This document shows positions 33,018-43,386 of a DNA stretch of 58,933 bases, in pieces. Source of the stretch: Gammaproteobacteria bacterium. GTDB taxonomy: Bacteria; Pseudomonadota; Gammaproteobacteria; Thiotrichales; Thiotrichaceae. The position numbers and the translations under genes were made by a program. Location of the stretch: NCBI GenBank assembly GCA_018822845.1, contig JAHJJD010000028.1, positions 1-58,933 of the forward strand, written 5' to 3'. Position 1 is the first letter of the stretch. Every line of letters begins with the position of its first letter. The notes beneath the pieces are model-generated. The model made no database searches, was not told the DNA's origin, and saw nothing but the letters and a program-made list of their open reading frames with translations.

Positions 33018-35441
33018 TTAATGAGGTCTTGCCGGAGTAGAATCTTCCTCTTCCATCGCGGATGCAGGAGCGGTTTGCTGGCCACCCCCATCTTCATCGT
33101 CAATGTCTTCATCATCAGCCAAAGGCACAGGGATACGTTCCAGTGCCAGAGCCAGGACTTCATCAATCCACTTGACAGGACGGATCTCCAAGCCCTTCTT
33201 GACGTTGTCCGGCACTTCGGCCAGATCCTTTTCGTTTTCACTTGGGATCAAGACAAGCCTGATGCCACCACGATGTGCCGCCAGCAACTTTTCCTTCAAG
33301 CCGCCAATTGGCAAAACTTCACCTCGCAACGTAATTTCACCCGTCATGGCGACATCGGCCCGTACCGGAATTCGGGTCATGGCAGAAACCATGGCCGTTA
33401 CCATGCCAATGCCAGCACTTGGGCCATCTTTCGGAGTAGCACCTTCTGGCACATGGATATGGACATTGTGCTTGCGCAAGAATTTGCGGGTGATACCCAA
33501 CAAACGGGCACGACTTTTCACCACCGTTTCAGCCGCGTATATCGACTCTTTCATCACCTCGCCGAGACGCCCGGTGCTCTTGATCATACCGTTGCCCGGC
33601 AGCAAGGCACTCTCGATTGTCAGCAAATCGCCACCAACCGATGTCCATGCCAGCCCAGTCACCTGACCGATCTGGTTGGACTTATCCGCACGACCATAGT
33701 CGAAACGCTTCACGCCCAGAAACTTTTCAATATTACGTGGCGTTATCGACGTTTTTTTCTTGTTATTCAGCAAGTGATCCTTGACAGACTTGCGGCACAA
33801 TTTGGAAATTTCCCGGTCAAGGTTACGTACACCTGCTTCACGGGTATAGTGGCGGATAATATCCAGCACCGCAGTATCACTGATGGTCAGCTCGCCCTTC
33901 TTCAGACCATTGTTCTTGAGTTGCTTCGGAATCAGGTAATTTTTGGCAATACTGAGCTTTTCATCTTCGGTGTAGCCCGGAATACGGATAACCTCCATCC
34001 GATCCAGCAATGGCCCCGGAATGCGCATGCTGTTGGAAGTCGCCACAAACATGACATCCGACAGGTCGAAATCAACTTCCAGATAATGGTCTGCAAATGT
34101 GTGGTTCTGCTCAGGGTCAAGCACTTCCAGCAGGGCAGACGACGGGTCGCCACGGAAATCCGTCGACATTTTGTCGATTTCATCCAGCAGGAACAGCGGA
34201 TTGCGTGTACCTACCTTGGACAGGTTCTGAACGATCTTGCCTGGCAGGGAACCGATGTAAGTGCGCCGATGCCCACGGATTTCCGCCTCATCACGCACCC
34301 CACCCAATGCCATGCGGGTAAACTTGCGCCCGGTAGCACGGGCGATGGACTGGCCCAGCGAGGTTTTACCTACACCCGGTGGCCCAACCAGACACAGGAT
34401 GGGCCCCTTGAGTTTCTTGACGCGCTGTTGCACGGCGAGGAATTCGAGGATGCGCTCCTTGACCTCATCCAGCCCGAAATGATCCTCGTTCAGGACTTTT
34501 TCCGCCAATGGCAAACTATTGTTAACTTTTGATTTTTTCTTCCATGGCAAACCGACCAGCCAGTCAATGTAGTTACGCACCACGGTGGCTTCTGCCGACA
34601 TCGGCGACATCATCTTGAGCTTTTTGAGCTCAGCATCAGCCTTTTCACGCGCTTCCTTGGGCATTCCGGCATTTTCAACCTTGCGGATGAGCTCCTCCAT
34701 TTCATTTGGCGCAGCATCATCCATTTCACCCAGTTCTTTTTGAATGGCCTTGATCTGCTCATTCAGATAATACTCGCGCTGGCTACGCTCCATTTGCTGT
34801 TTGACGCGACCACGGATTTTCTTTTCTACCTGCAACAGGTCAATCTCGCCCTCCACCAACTCCATCAGATAGTGGATGCGCTCTTCGACATCCAGCATTT
34901 CCAGCACTTTCTGCTTTTCGGCAATTTTCAGGCCAAGATGGGCGGCGATAGTGTCAGCCAGACGGATAGGGTCGTCAATACTGGAAAGGGATGACAGAAT
35001 TTCGGGGGGAACCTTCTTGTTCAGCTTGACGTATTGCTCGAACAAATTGACCAGGGAACGGCTAAGGACATCAATTTTACGCTCATCCCCTGGAACTGAA
35101 GCCCGCACTTCTACCCGCGCTGCCGAAAAATCACCATCATTATCAATGGCAATAATCTCTGCCCGCTCCAGCCCTTCTACCAGCACCTTCAGGGTGCCAT
35201 CCGGCAACTTGAGTAGTTGCAGAATTGTCGCCAACGTACCAACCGTATGCACATCATCCAGCTCAGGCGCATCCACTTCGGCGCTTTTTTGCGCAACCAG
35301 CAGGATTTGCTTGTCATTATCCATTGCCATGTCAAGCGCATGGATGGATTTGTTCCGCCCAACGAACAAGGGGATCACCATATGCGGATAAACGACAACA
35401 TCGCGTAACGGCAATACAGGGACAATAATTGACTTGGCCAT
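33018..35441 (-). CDS. lon: ATP-dependent protease Lon, 807 aa
   Basis: Lon is a homohexameric AAA+ protease that degrades damaged and regulatory proteins. The N-terminal substrate domain (residues 1-310) is followed by an AAA+ module with Walker [14 protein letters not shown] near residue 355 and Walker [11 protein letters not shown]. The proteolytic domain has the catalytic Ser in [10 protein letters not shown] and the Lys in [16 protein letters not shown] short acidic tail ([12 protein letters not shown]) follows. The length matches E. coli Lon. The gene starts 71 bp after clpX, with a hairpin between. Confidence 0.98.
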   Translation of the reverse strand: MAKSIIVPVLPLRDVVVYPHMVIPLFVGRNKSIHALDMAMDNDKQILLVAQKSAEVDAPELDDVHTVGTLATILQLLKLPDGTLKVLVEGLERAEIIAIDNDGDFSAARVEVRASVPGDERKIDVLSRSLVNLFEQYVKLNKKVPPEILSSLSSIDDPIRLADTIAAHLGLKIAEKQKVLEMLDVEERIHYLMELVEGEIDLLQVEKKIRGRVKQQMERSQREYYLNEQIKAIQKELGEMDDAAPNEMEELIRKVENAGMPKEAREKADAELKKLKMMSPMSAEATVVRNYIDWLVGLPWKKKSKVNNSLPLAEKVLNEDHFGLDEVKERILEFLAVQQRVKKLKGPILCLVGPPGVGKTSLGQSIARATGRKFTRMALGGVRDEAEIRGHRRTYIGSLPGKIVQNLSKVGTRNPLFLLDEIDKMSTDFRGDPSSALLEVLDPEQNHTFADHYLEVDFDLSDVMFVATSNSMRIPGPLLDRMEVIRIPGYTEDEKLSIAKNYLIPKQLKNNGLKKGELTISDTAVLDIIRHYTREAGVRNLDREISKLCRKSVKDHLLNNKKKTSITPRNIEKFLGVKRFDYGRADKSNQIGQVTGLAWTSVGGDLLTIESALLPGNGMIKSTGRLGEVMKESIYAAETVVKSRARLLGITRKFLRKHNVHIHVPEGATPKDGPSAGIGMVTAMVSAMTRIPVRADVAMTGEITLRGEVLPIGGLKEKLLAAHRGGIRLVLIPSENEKDLAEVPDNVKKGLEIRPVKWIDEVLALALERIPVPLADDEDIDDEDGGGQQTAPASAMEEEDSTPARPH

Positions 35442-35467
35442 AACTATCTCACTCTGGCATTCAGGAG

Positions 35468-35499
35468 GTGCGCCCTGCCCGTCTCAGAACAGGGCGCAC
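35468..35499 (-). terminator. Hairpin in the clpX-lon gap
   Basis: GTGCGCCCTG and CAGGGCGCAC form a 10-bp stem around a 12-nt loop. There is no T-run, so it may attenuate transcription, stabilise the 3' end of the clpX message or regulate lon rather than end transcription. Confidence 0.55.
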
Positions 35500-35512
35500 G
35501 GGAAATGTCGCT

Positions 35513-36790
35513 TTACTCGCCAGCAGCAGCCTGCTGTTCGACATTCTCATAGATGAGGTATGGGGTGGACTCGCCATTGACGACGGATTCATCCACCACC
35601 ACTTTGCTGACATTCTGCTCGGAAGGCAGGTCATACATGGTATCAAGCAGGATTTTTTCCATAATGGAACGCAGACCGCGCGCACCGGTTTTGCGATCCA
35701 TGGCCTTGCGGGCAATGGCATGCAGGGCATCATCACGGAATACCAGCTCGGAACCTTCCATCTCGAACAGTTTGGCGTACTGTTTGGTCAGCGCATTCTT
35801 TGGCTCGGTCAGAATTTGCATCAGGGCTTCTTCATCCAGCTCATCCAGCGTAGCAACAACTGGCAAACGCCCAACAAACTCAGGGATCAGGCCGTAACGC
35901 ACCAAATCTTCCGCTTCTATATCCTTGATGACTTCACCAAAACGACGGTTTTCATCCGGCGTCTTGACCTTGGCGGAGAAGCCGATACTGCCTTTCTCGG
36001 TACGGTTGCGAATGACCTTGTCCATACCGGCAAATGCACCACCCACGATAAAGAGGATGTGACGGGTATCCACTTGCAGGAATTCCTGTTGCGGATGCTT
36101 GCGCCCTCCCTGCGGCGGCACAGAAGCAATGGTGCCCTCGACCAGTTTCAGCAAGGCCTGCTGCACGCCTTCCCCGGAAACATCACGGGTAATGGAAGGA
36201 TTGTCTGCTTTGCGGGAAATCTTGTCGATTTCGTCGATGTAAACAATGCCTGTCTGGGCTTTTTCCACATCGTAATCACATTTTTGCAGCAACTTCTGGA
36301 TGATGTTCTCGACATCTTCACCCACATAACCAGCTTCGGTCAGGGTAGTTGCATCAGCAATGGTAAATGGCACATTCAGCAGACGAGCCAACGTCTCGGC
36401 CAGCAGGGTTTTACCACTACCGGTTGGGCCTATCAGCAGGATGTTACTTTTTGCCAGCTCGACATCATCCTTGCCGCCCTTTTTGTAAAGGCGCTTGTAA
36501 TGATTGTAGACAGCAACGGAAAGAACCTTTTTTGCCAGTTCCTGGCCGATGACATAATCATCCAGTCTTGCCTTGAGTTCTTTGGGGGTAGGAAGGGCAG
36601 CAGAATCATCCGTACTCTGAGCGGCATGCATTTCTTCCTGAATAATATCGTTGCAGAGATCTACGCACTCATCGCAGATGAATACTGAAGGCCCGGCGAT
36701 CAGCTTGCGTACTTCATGCTGGCTTTTTCCACAAAAGGAACAATACAGCAATTTTCCGCTATCGTGATCCCCTCTTCTATCTTTGCTCAT
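35513..36790 (-). CDS. clpX: ATP-dependent Clp protease ATP-binding subunit ClpX, 425 aa
   Basis: ClpX unfolds substrates and feeds them to ClpP. The N-terminal zinc-binding domain has four cysteines in [10 protein letters not shown] and [11 protein letters not shown]. The AAA+ module has Walker [16 protein letters not shown] near residue 120 and Walker [12 protein letters not shown], plus the ClpP-binding region near [12 protein letters not shown]. Unlike in E. coli, a strong terminator lies between clpP and clpX, and a heat-shock-like promoter may drive clpX separately. Confidence 0.98.
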   Translation of the reverse strand: MSKDRRGDHDSGKLLYCSFCGKSQHEVRKLIAGPSVFICDECVDLCNDIIQEEMHAAQSTDDSAALPTPKELKARLDDYVIGQELAKKVLSVAVYNHYKRLYKKGGKDDVELAKSNILLIGPTGSGKTLLAETLARLLNVPFTIADATTLTEAGYVGEDVENIIQKLLQKCDYDVEKAQTGIVYIDEIDKISRKADNPSITRDVSGEGVQQALLKLVEGTIASVPPQGGRKHPQQEFLQVDTRHILFIVGGAFAGMDKVIRNRTEKGSIGFSAKVKTPDENRRFGEVIKDIEAEDLVRYGLIPEFVGRLPVVATLDELDEEALMQILTEPKNALTKQYAKLFEMEGSELVFRDDALHAIARKAMDRKTGARGLRSIMEKILLDTMYDLPSEQNVSKVVVDESVVNGESTPYLIYENVEQQAAAGE

Positions 36791-36848
36791 CAGAACCTCT
36801 ATCCTGTGCCAGATCTCATGGCACTTTAAAATATTGCGACCAAGGGAC

Positions 36849-36877
36849 TATGTGGTGTCCGCACGAATGTTTTCAAG
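36849..36877 (-). promoter_or_regulatory. Candidate heat-shock (sigma-32 type) promoter of clpX
   Basis: The minus strand reads CTTGAAA, then 13-15 nt, then CACCACATA. The -35 element matches the sigma-32 consensus exactly; the -10 element only partly matches CCCCATNT. It lies about 60-85 bp upstream of the clpX start and downstream of the clpP terminator, which is where a separate clpX promoter is needed. Confidence 0.45.
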
Positions 36878-36972
36878 TCATATTATTGTGATTAACCAGC
36901 TTTCTGACAAGAACACTACGCTTTCAATGTGTATTTTACGCCTCTTTTCCTGAAAAACACCTGTCCAGACAC

Positions 36973-37002
36973 AAAAACAGCCTGTCTAAGCAGGCTGTTT
37001 TT
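36973..37002 (-). terminator. Intrinsic terminator after clpP
   Basis: AAAAACAGCCTG, loop TCTAAG, CAGGCTGTTTTT is a 12-bp stem with T-runs on both strands. It lies 33 bp past the clpP stop, so tig-clpP is separated from clpX. Confidence 0.9.
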
Positions 37003-37034
37003 GGATAAATGGCAAAAATCAAAGATTGCAGACA

Positions 37035-37667
37035 TCACGAACGGACGTTCAACACCTCGTCAACCAGACCATATTCGCAAGCAGTAACCGCATCCATGAA
37101 GTTGTCACGGTCGGTATCCTGTTCAATACGCTCCAGTGGCTGTCCGGTATGGTTAGCCAAAACCCGGTTCAACTCCTCGCGCATTTTGAGAATTTCACGG
37201 GCGTGAATTTCAATGTCGGAAGCCTGCCCACGGAAGCCCCCCAGCGGCTGATGGATCATTACCCGTGAATGCGGCACGATAAAACGCTTACCCTTTGCGC
37301 CACCCGCGAGCAATACAGCCCCCATGCTCGCCGCCTGACCAATACACAAGGTACTGACATCGGGCTTGATGAACTGCATGGTGTCGTAAACCGCCATCCC
37401 GGAAGTGATAACGCCACCGGGGGAGTTGATGTAGAGATGAATGTCCTTTTCTGAATTTTCAGATTCCAGAAACAGTAACTGGGCCACAATCAGGTTGGCC
37501 ATGTAGTCTTCGATTTCACCCACGCAGAAAATGATCCGCTCCCGCAACAGGCGGGAGTAAATATCAAAGGCGCGCTCCCCACGAGATGATTGTTCGATGA
37601 CCATCGGTACACCGACTGCACGTGGTTCCATAGGGTTGCGTTCAAACATGGTACTTTGCCTTTTCAT
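37035..37667 (-). CDS. clpP: ATP-dependent Clp protease proteolytic subunit ClpP, 210 aa
   Basis: ClpP is the tetradecameric serine protease core. The catalytic triad is visible: Ser in [14 protein letters not shown], His in [10 protein letters not shown] and Asp in [12 protein letters not shown]. The family start region [20 protein letters not shown] follows a short processed leader. The ATG at 37667 shares one base with the tig stop (TGATG). A downstream ATG at 37649 ([11 protein letters not shown]), with AAGG 9 nt upstream, is an equally good start. Confidence 0.97.
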   Translation of the reverse strand: MKRQSTMFERNPMEPRAVGVPMVIEQSSRGERAFDIYSRLLRERIIFCVGEIEDYMANLIVAQLLFLESENSEKDIHLYINSPGGVITSGMAVYDTMQFIKPDVSTLCIGQAASMGAVLLAGGAKGKRFIVPHSRVMIHQPLGGFRGQASDIEIHAREILKMREELNRVLANHTGQPLERIEQDTDRDNFMDAVTACEYGLVDEVLNVRS

Positions 37668-38977
37668 CAAGCAGCTTCAGTCTGCGCCTGCTTGTTTGGA
37701 TTCATCACGCTGTCGAAGTCACGAGCCTCATCGGTAACGGTAGCTTTTTCCATTACCCAGTCAACAATCATTTCTTCCATCACAGCAGCCTCGATTGTCT
37801 GCATTGCCTGACGGTTACCACGGTAGTAATCCATCAACGCTTGCGGGTCTTCGTAAGTGGAAGCGAGTGATTCCAGCATCGCATCAACACGCGCCTGGTC
37901 ACGCTTCAGGTCATTCTGACGAATGACTTCACCAACGATCAAACCCAGCTTCACGCGGCGCTCAGCCTGCGGTGCAAACAGTTCGTCCGGCATATTATCA
38001 GCGGAAGTACCGGTATTTTGCGAGAATTCATCACGAATATAGCGGATTTCATCTGTCACCAGCACTTTTGGCACATCGAACGTGTGCAGCTCTGCCAGAC
38101 CATCCATCACCTGCTGTTTGAGCTGTGACTTGATGGCATTAGCCAGCTCACGCTCCATGTTCTTTTTGACTTCAGCATGAAACTCGTCAACCAGGCCACT
38201 TTCCAAACCAAACTTCTTGATGAAATCTTCATTGACTTCCGGCAGCACAGGTGCGCGCACTTCCTTCATGGTCAGTTTGAACTGGGCAGTCTTGCCCTTA
38301 AGGTTGTCGGCCTGATAGTTTTCAGGAAAAGCCACGTCTATAGTCTTTTCCTCACCAGCTTTCATGCCAACCAGACCTTCTTCGAAGTCTTTCAGCATAC
38401 GGCCTGCGCCCAGCTCTACAGCGTAATCGGTAGCGGCACCACCCTCAAAGGCTTCACCATCAACGGAACCATCGAAGTCGACCTTGATCATGTCGCCGTT
38501 TTCCGCCGCACGCTCAACTGTCTGCCAGTCCTTGTTCTGACCACGAATGACGTCGATCATCTTTGCCAGATCAGCATCGTCAACCGCTGCAACCGGGCGG
38601 GCAATGCTCAATGTTTCCACGCCCGCGATAGTGATTTCAGGGTAAACCTGGAAGCTGGCGGTGTATTCCATATCCTTGCCTTCTTCCATCGTTTTCAAGT
38701 CGATTTCCGGAAGACCCGCGACACGCAGCTTCTCTTGGGCAGCCGCTTCCTGGAAAGTTGAGCCCAGCAGCTTTTCCACAACTTCGTAACGGACAGAATC
38801 GGCATAACGCTTTTTCACCACAGAAAAAGGCACCTTGCCAGGACGGAAGCCATCAATCTTGACGCGCTTGACCATACCCTTCAGGCGCTTGTCGACCTCA
38901 CTATCAATCTTGTCGGCAGGCACTGCCACAGTCATCTTACGGTCAATGTTACCGGTTGTTTCTAAGGAAACTTGCAT
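37667..38977 (-). CDS. tig: Trigger factor (ribosome-associated chaperone), 436 aa
   Basis: Trigger factor binds the ribosome exit tunnel and holds nascent chains. The ribosome-binding signature [20 protein letters not shown] (residues 44-63), a central FKBP-type PPIase domain (residues 150-245) and a helical C-terminal arm are present. The ATG at 38977 ([17 protein letters not shown]) is chosen because it matches the family N-terminus and has GAGG 8 nt upstream. The gene is followed without a gap by clpP. Confidence 0.97.
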   Translation of the reverse strand: MQVSLETTGNIDRKMTVAVPADKIDSEVDKRLKGMVKRVKIDGFRPGKVPFSVVKKRYADSVRYEVVEKLLGSTFQEAAAQEKLRVAGLPEIDLKTMEEGKDMEYTASFQVYPEITIAGVETLSIARPVAAVDDADLAKMIDVIRGQNKDWQTVERAAENGDMIKVDFDGSVDGEAFEGGAATDYAVELGAGRMLKDFEEGLVGMKAGEEKTIDVAFPENYQADNLKGKTAQFKLTMKEVRAPVLPEVNEDFIKKFGLESGLVDEFHAEVKKNMERELANAIKSQLKQQVMDGLAELHTFDVPKVLVTDEIRYIRDEFSQNTGTSADNMPDELFAPQAERRVKLGLIVGEVIRQNDLKRDQARVDAMLESLASTYEDPQALMDYYRGNRQAMQTIEAAVMEEMIVDWVMEKATVTDEARDFDSVMNPNKQAQTEAA

Positions 38978-39046
38978 GCAAAAAACCTCAATCATGCACC
39001 TGCTACCAAATACAGGACGCTATTATAATCAAATGTTTGAATGGGA

Positions 39047-39131
<85 letters not shown>

Positions 39132-39239
39132 ACGTATCAGTAATCGTGACTCCCGTCAGCAAAACCCGTCCAGGAATCATAAAGGAGGCGATTATACACA
39201 GCAGAGATGAACTTGTATAACTTTGGAATGAGGGAAAAG

Positions 39240-39316
39240 TGGGGTGACTGATGGGACTCGAACCCACGACCACCGGAATCACAATCCAGTGCGCTACCAA
39301 CTGCGCTACAGTCACC
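39240..39316 (-). tRNA. tRNA-His (GTG)
   Basis: The minus strand has anticodon loop ATTGTGA (GTG). The acceptor stem carries the extra 5' G opposite C73, as expected for tRNA-His, and CCA is encoded. Confidence 0.95.
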
Positions 39317-39346
39317 ACTGAAAGCTGTCACCTGCGGGCGGGAATA

Positions 39347-39422
39347 TGGCGCGCCCGGCAGGGCTCGAACCTGCAACCTACGGCTTAGAAGGCCGTTGCT
39401 CTATCCGTTGAGCTACGGGCGC
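39347..39422 (-). tRNA. tRNA-Arg (TCT)
   Basis: The minus strand starts GCGCCCGTAGCTCAACGGAT with anticodon loop CTTCTAA (TCT), T-arm GGTTCGAGCCC and an encoded CCA. Confidence 0.95.
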
Positions 39423-39445
39423 AAGTTGTAGATCAAAAATATGAA

Positions 39446-39522
39446 TGGTCGGAGTAGAGGGATTTGAACCCCCGACCACCTGTACCCAAAACAGGTGCGC
39501 TACCAGGCTGCGCTATACTCCG
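39446..39522 (-). tRNA. tRNA-Pro (TGG)
   Basis: The minus strand starts CGGAGTATAGCGCAGCCTGG with anticodon loop TTTTGGG (TGG) and an encoded CCA. The order Pro-Arg-His-Leu ahead of tig matches the arrangement in several gammaproteobacteria. Confidence 0.95.
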
Positions 39523-39629
39523 ACGACAGAGGAAGGATATGTGCTTCCATTCCTCAATCAAGAGCGCGAACTATACGCAGCATTCGCATCAGCGTCAAGC
39601 TCCGTATAGCCGCAATCCCGATTTTTTTA

Positions 39630-39681
39630 TCCTTCCCCCTTCACCCCTTGCGGGGGGGAAGAGTTGGGGATGGGGGTTCTT
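39630..39681. repeat. Single-arm copy of the GC-rich repeat near phaC
   Basis: TTCACCCCTTGCGGGGGGGA followed by AGAGTTGGGGATGGGGGTT matches one arm of the family and overlaps the last bases of phaC. The CCCC/GGGG core could fold as a hairpin at the end of the phaEC transcript. Confidence 0.65.
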
Positions 39682-40741
39682 AGCTACGCGCTGACAGCCA
39701 TTCACCAATCGCAGGTGGAATGGTTTTCTGCGCTTTGCCACTGACGTAAATACCGATGTGACCGCCCTTGAATGACAGCTCGGTATAATCCGCAGAGCCC
39801 GTTGCCCCCTTGAGCGCACGGGAAGCATCCGGCGGAACCAGATGGTCGAATTCCGCAAACACATTCAGGATCGGCACAGTGACATTCTTCAGGTCAACCG
39901 TGTAATCGCCAATCTGGACTTCACCCTTGAGAAGCTTGTTCTGCTGGAAGAAATCCTTGGTAAACTGCCGGAAAGCTTCGCCAGCCTGATCAGGACTGTC
40001 AAAGATCCACTTTTCCATGCGCATGAAATTTTTCAGGGTCTGACTGTCGCCCATCACGTCAACCATGCCCAGGTATTTCTGCCCCATCAACTGATAAGGT
40101 TTCAGGTTCAGGAATGTCCAGTTAAGCATTTCGCCCGGAATATTACCGACCGTATCCACCAGCAGATCGACGTCGATATTCTGCACCCAGTGACTGAGCA
40201 TGTTATCAGGTGTCTGGAAATCAACTGGCGTTACCATCGTGACCAGATTCCTGACCTTTTCAGGGTGCATGGCGCTGTAGCACAGACTGAACGCACCACC
40301 CTGACAGATACCCAACAGGTTAACTGCATCAACGCCATGACGTGCACGGATTTCATCCACACAGTTGTCCAGATAGCCATTGAGGTAATCATCCAGCGTC
40401 AGGTAACGGTCGGATGCATCGGGATAACCCCAGTCAATCAGGTAAACATCCTGCCCGGAATCCAGCAACCCCTTGATGGTGGAACGGTTTTCCTGAATAT
40501 CAGTCATGTACGGGCGGTTGACCAGCGCATACACGATCAGCATCGGCACCTTGTTGGTCGGTTCCGCAGTACCTTGGTAATGCAGTAGTTTAAGCTTGTC
40601 TTCCTGATAAACCACTTCGAAAGGGGTAACGCCGGTAGAAATCTCCCCGACTTCCATCAGGTTGGTCATGCCCTTTGCGAGCTTTTCATTGAAGGTTTTG
40701 ACTTCGTTCAGAATTTCGTCTGGACGCATTTGAAACGGCAT
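39680..40741 (-). CDS. phaC: Class III poly(3-hydroxybutyrate) synthase subunit PhaC, 353 aa
   Basis: PhaC polymerises 3-hydroxybutyryl-CoA into PHB on granules. The lipase-like box GICQGG (catalytic Cys near residue 147), the catalytic Asp in FAEFDHLVPP near residue 300 and the His in FKGGHIGIYVSG are present. The short length (about 350 rather than 590 residues) and the neighbouring phaE identify a class III enzyme, common in purple sulfur and related bacteria. AAGGAGA lies 6 nt before the ATG. It follows phaE by 29 bp. Confidence 0.96.
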   Translation of the reverse strand: MPFQMRPDEILNEVKTFNEKLAKGMTNLMEVGEISTGVTPFEVVYQEDKLKLLHYQGTAEPTNKVPMLIVYALVNRPYMTDIQENRSTIKGLLDSGQDVYLIDWGYPDASDRYLTLDDYLNGYLDNCVDEIRARHGVDAVNLLGICQGGAFSLCYSAMHPEKVRNLVTMVTPVDFQTPDNMLSHWVQNIDVDLLVDTVGNIPGEMLNWTFLNLKPYQLMGQKYLGMVDVMGDSQTLKNFMRMEKWIFDSPDQAGEAFRQFTKDFFQQNKLLKGEVQIGDYTVDLKNVTVPILNVFAEFDHLVPPDASRALKGATGSADYTELSFKGGHIGIYVSGKAQKTIPPAIGEWLSARS

Positions 40742-40770
40742 GTTCGTTCTCCTTGAAAATCCAGTGCTGA

Positions 40771-41877
40771 TCAGGCTTCCGCAGAAGGCTTCTTGCTACT
40801 TGCACGAGTAGTTTTGGGCTTGGCCGCTGCTTGTGGCTTGGCTACTGCTGCCTTTGGTTTGGCTACCGCTGCTGGAACTGGTGCGGCGAAAGACATTGCG
40901 TCAACCTTGCGGGCCAGTTCCTGCAACTGCTTGCGCAGGCTGCGGTTTTCGCGGCGGATTTCCTGCTGCTTCTGGAAAGCTGCATTCAGATCCTTGCGGG
41001 TTGGCAGGTTCGCTGACTCGTAAACACTGTCCAGTTCAGCATTGATACCCTGCCGCAATGCCATCAGGGCATTTACCATGTCGCCGTAAACCACCTGATA
41101 TTCATCCGTCATGGCAAATTTGCCATAAACCTCTTCGTTTACATCCACCCACAGATCATAGAGTTCACGCAGGGTATTGATCTTCTTGTCTTCGCCACGC
41201 AGCTTGCTGACACGATCGCGCAAGGCCCTGACGGACTCGATACCCTGCTTGGCAAACGCCTTCAGGTAGTCATCGGTCGCTTCCTGATAGTTTGCGCCCA
41301 GTTGCGCCAGATCCTGCAAACGCTCCTGGGATTCACGGTTGAAACCCACTGCCGGGGTGGCGAGCACCTTGCTCAATTGTTCCTGCCAGTGCTCGGAAGT
41401 CGGCATGTGGAAACCGCCCGCCCCAACCTGCTGGAATGCCTGCATACCCATGCTCTGAAGCACACGCTGCCAGCTATCCAGAGCAGCCTGGCCAACGCCG
41501 AAGCCGTGGGCAGTATATTTCCCTGCATCCAGTTGCGCACAGCAGTTGCGGAAGCCGGACTCCATGGCATCCATCCAGGCATTCATGGCATCAGTACCGG
41601 TCATGCCACTTTTCTGCACAGTGAAAGCATTTTCCGCCAACCCCATGTAGGTCTTGCCCATGCCAACCATGCGCTGAAATGCATCAGTGGAAGCACCGGG
41701 GGTAGTGTAAGGGCTGACAGCTTTCCACCATTGCTCCAGGCCTTCCGCCCAGGCTGGTGCAGTAAACTGACTTGTAGTGCCTGGCTGACCCATTTTGGCA
41801 AGCTCTGACCACGCATCCCAATAACGCTTCTGCGCATCAGACCAGTTTTTCATCACATCTTCAGACCAAGCCGCCAT
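40771..41877 (-). CDS. phaE: Class III PHA synthase subunit PhaE, 368 aa
   Basis: PhaE forms the active heterodimer with PhaC. The N-terminus MAAWSEDVMKNWSDAQKRYW is typical. The C-terminal coiled coil (ENRSLRKQLQELARKVDAMS) and a Lys/Ala-rich tail (AKPKAAVAKPQAAAKPKT) resemble other PhaE proteins and phasins. The ATG at 41877 is preferred over the one at 41883 because the GGAGGAGGG ribosome site then sits 8 nt upstream. The gene diverges from phaA with a promoter region that contains a putative PhaR box. Confidence 0.92.
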   Translation of the reverse strand: MAAWSEDVMKNWSDAQKRYWDAWSELAKMGQPGTTSQFTAPAWAEGLEQWWKAVSPYTTPGASTDAFQRMVGMGKTYMGLAENAFTVQKSGMTGTDAMNAWMDAMESGFRNCCAQLDAGKYTAHGFGVGQAALDSWQRVLQSMGMQAFQQVGAGGFHMPTSEHWQEQLSKVLATPAVGFNRESQERLQDLAQLGANYQEATDDYLKAFAKQGIESVRALRDRVSKLRGEDKKINTLRELYDLWVDVNEEVYGKFAMTDEYQVVYGDMVNALMALRQGINAELDSVYESANLPTRKDLNAAFQKQQEIRRENRSLRKQLQELARKVDAMSFAAPVPAAVAKPKAAVAKPQAAAKPKTTRASSKKPSAEA

Positions 41878-41933
41878 TACCATTACCCTCCTCCGCTAAA
41901 AAAGATTGCATTTTACAAGCTTAACATGCTAAT

Positions 41934-41949
41934 TTGTGCATCGCAACAA
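41934..41949. promoter_or_regulatory. Putative PhaR box in the phaEC/phaAB divergent promoter
   Basis: TTGTGCATCGCAACAA contains TGCATCGCA, i.e. TGC-N3-GCA with TTG/CAA flanks. The same core recurs three times upstream of the phasin gene. PhaR repressors of other bacteria bind TGC-rich palindromes of this shape, and a phaR gene lies in the cluster. Binding is inferred. Confidence 0.55.
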
Positions 41950-42060
41950 TGTTGACACTACCGGTTATTTTGACTTGCATTCAAACCCGGCATCCGCTTA
42001 TTGTTGACATCGCAGTATATTTACAAGGACCTGATAATTTTACCCTGGGAGAACGTTTTC

Positions 42061-43245
42061 ATGCGCGAAGATATCGTGATCGTAGCCGCTGGCAGAACCG
42101 CACTCGGCACTTTTGGTGGCACCCTGTCCGGCACTCCAGCTTCAGAACTGGGCGCAACTGTCATCAAAGGCTTGCTGGAGCGTTCTGGCCTGAAACCTGA
42201 ACAAATCAATGAAGTTATCCTGGGCCAGGTGCTGACTGCGGGCGTAGGCCAAAACCCCGCCCGTCAAACCGTGCTGTCTGCTGGCTTGCCAGTTGAAGTA
42301 CCTGCCATGACCATCAACAAGGTTTGCGGCAGCGGCCTGAAAGCAGTGCATCTGGCCTACCAGGCAGTTGCCTGTGGTGATGCTGACATCGTAATCGCTG
42401 GCGGCCAGGAAACCATGAGCGCTTCCGCCCATGTACTGCCCGGCTCACGAAACGGCCAAAAAATGGGCGACTGGAAACTGGTCGATACCATGATCAAGGA
42501 TGGCTTGTGGTGCGCATTCAATGACTGCCACATGGGCATTACTGCTGAAAACATCGCTGGTCAATACGGCTTCAGCCGCGAAGCACAGGATGAATTTGCT
42601 GCTGGTTCCCAACAAAAGACCGAAGCCGCACAAAAAGCGGGCGCGTTCAACGACGAAATCATTCCGGTTGTCATCCCGCAACGCAAAGGCGACCCACTGG
42701 TATTCAACACCGACGAATTCCCCCGTGCAGGCACAACCGCCGCATCCCTCGGCAAATTGCGCCCTGCCTTCAAGAAAGACGGCTCAGTGACGGCGGGTAA
42801 CGCCTCCGGCATCAACGACGGTGCGGCTGCCGTGATCGTGATGACTGCTTCCAAAGCGGCAGAACTGGGCCTGACCCCGATGGCACGCATTGTATCCTTC
42901 GCCAGCGCTGGCGTTGACCCTGCAATCATGGGCACTGGCCCGATCCCTGCCACGACCAAGTGTCTGGAAAAAGCGGGCTGGAGCGTTGCTGATCTCGACC
43001 TGATCGAAGCCAATGAAGCTTTTGCCGCACAGGCAATGTCAGTCAATGAAAGCCTCGGCTTTGACCTGAGCAAGGTTAATATCAGTGGCGGCGCAATCGC
43101 GCTGGGTCACCCTATCGGCGCATCCGGCGCACGCGTACTGGTTACCCTGCTGCACGGCATGAAGCGTACTGGCGCGAAAAAAGGTCTGGCGACACTGTGT
43201 ATCGGTGGTGGCCAGGGCGTTGCAATGGCGGTTGAAGCGGTTTAA
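42061..43245 (+). CDS. phaA: Acetyl-CoA acetyltransferase (beta-ketothiolase) PhaA, 394 aa
   Basis: PhaA condenses two acetyl-CoA to acetoacetyl-CoA, the first step to PHB. The active-site Cys is in [11 protein letters not shown] (C89). The His is in [18 protein letters not shown], and the second Cys is in [11 protein letters not shown]. The ATG at 42061 ([20 protein letters not shown]) matches the family start and has GGGAG 9 nt upstream. A GC-rich bipartite repeat separates it from phaB. Confidence 0.97.
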   Translation: MREDIVIVAAGRTALGTFGGTLSGTPASELGATVIKGLLERSGLKPEQINEVILGQVLTAGVGQNPARQTVLSAGLPVEVPAMTINKVCGSGLKAVHLAYQAVACGDADIVIAGGQETMSASAHVLPGSRNGQKMGDWKLVDTMIKDGLWCAFNDCHMGITAENIAGQYGFSREAQDEFAAGSQQKTEAAQKAGAFNDEIIPVVIPQRKGDPLVFNTDEFPRAGTTAASLGKLRPAFKKDGSVTAGNASGINDGAAAVIVMTASKAAELGLTPMARIVSFASAGVDPAIMGTGPIPATTKCLEKAGWSVADLDLIEANEAFAAQAMSVNESLGFDLSKVNISGGAIALGHPIGASGARVLVTLLHGMKRTGAKKGLATLCIGGGQGVAMAVEAV

Positions 43246-43246
43246 G

Positions 43247-43366
43247 AACCCCTCACCCCTAGCCCCTCTCCCTCAAGGGGAGAGGGGAACAAGAAACAAC
43301 ACATTATCCCAACCGCTCTCTTTAGCCCCTCTCCCCTTGAGGGAGAGGGGTTGGGGTGAGGGGTAA
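43247..43366. repeat. Bipartite GC-rich repeat element between phaA and phaB
   Basis: The left arm contains CCCCTCTCCCTCAAGGGG, then the spacer GAACAAGAAACAACACATTA. The inverted right arm contains CCCCTTGAGGGAGAGGGG and TTGGGGTGAGGGGTAA. It fills almost the whole phaA-phaB gap (141 bp) and leaves only the phaB ribosome site downstream. Confidence 0.9.
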
Positions 43367-43386
43367 ACAAACATAGGAGAATACAC

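Noticed and set aside
32853-34532. A long plus-strand open frame (559 codons) opposite lon
   Set aside because: Lon on the minus strand has every catalytic motif, and the antisense frame shows no family motif. It arises from the codon bias of lon.
35468-36688. A 406-codon plus-strand frame opposite clpX
   Set aside because: ClpX is clear on the minus strand. The other frame is a codon-bias shadow.
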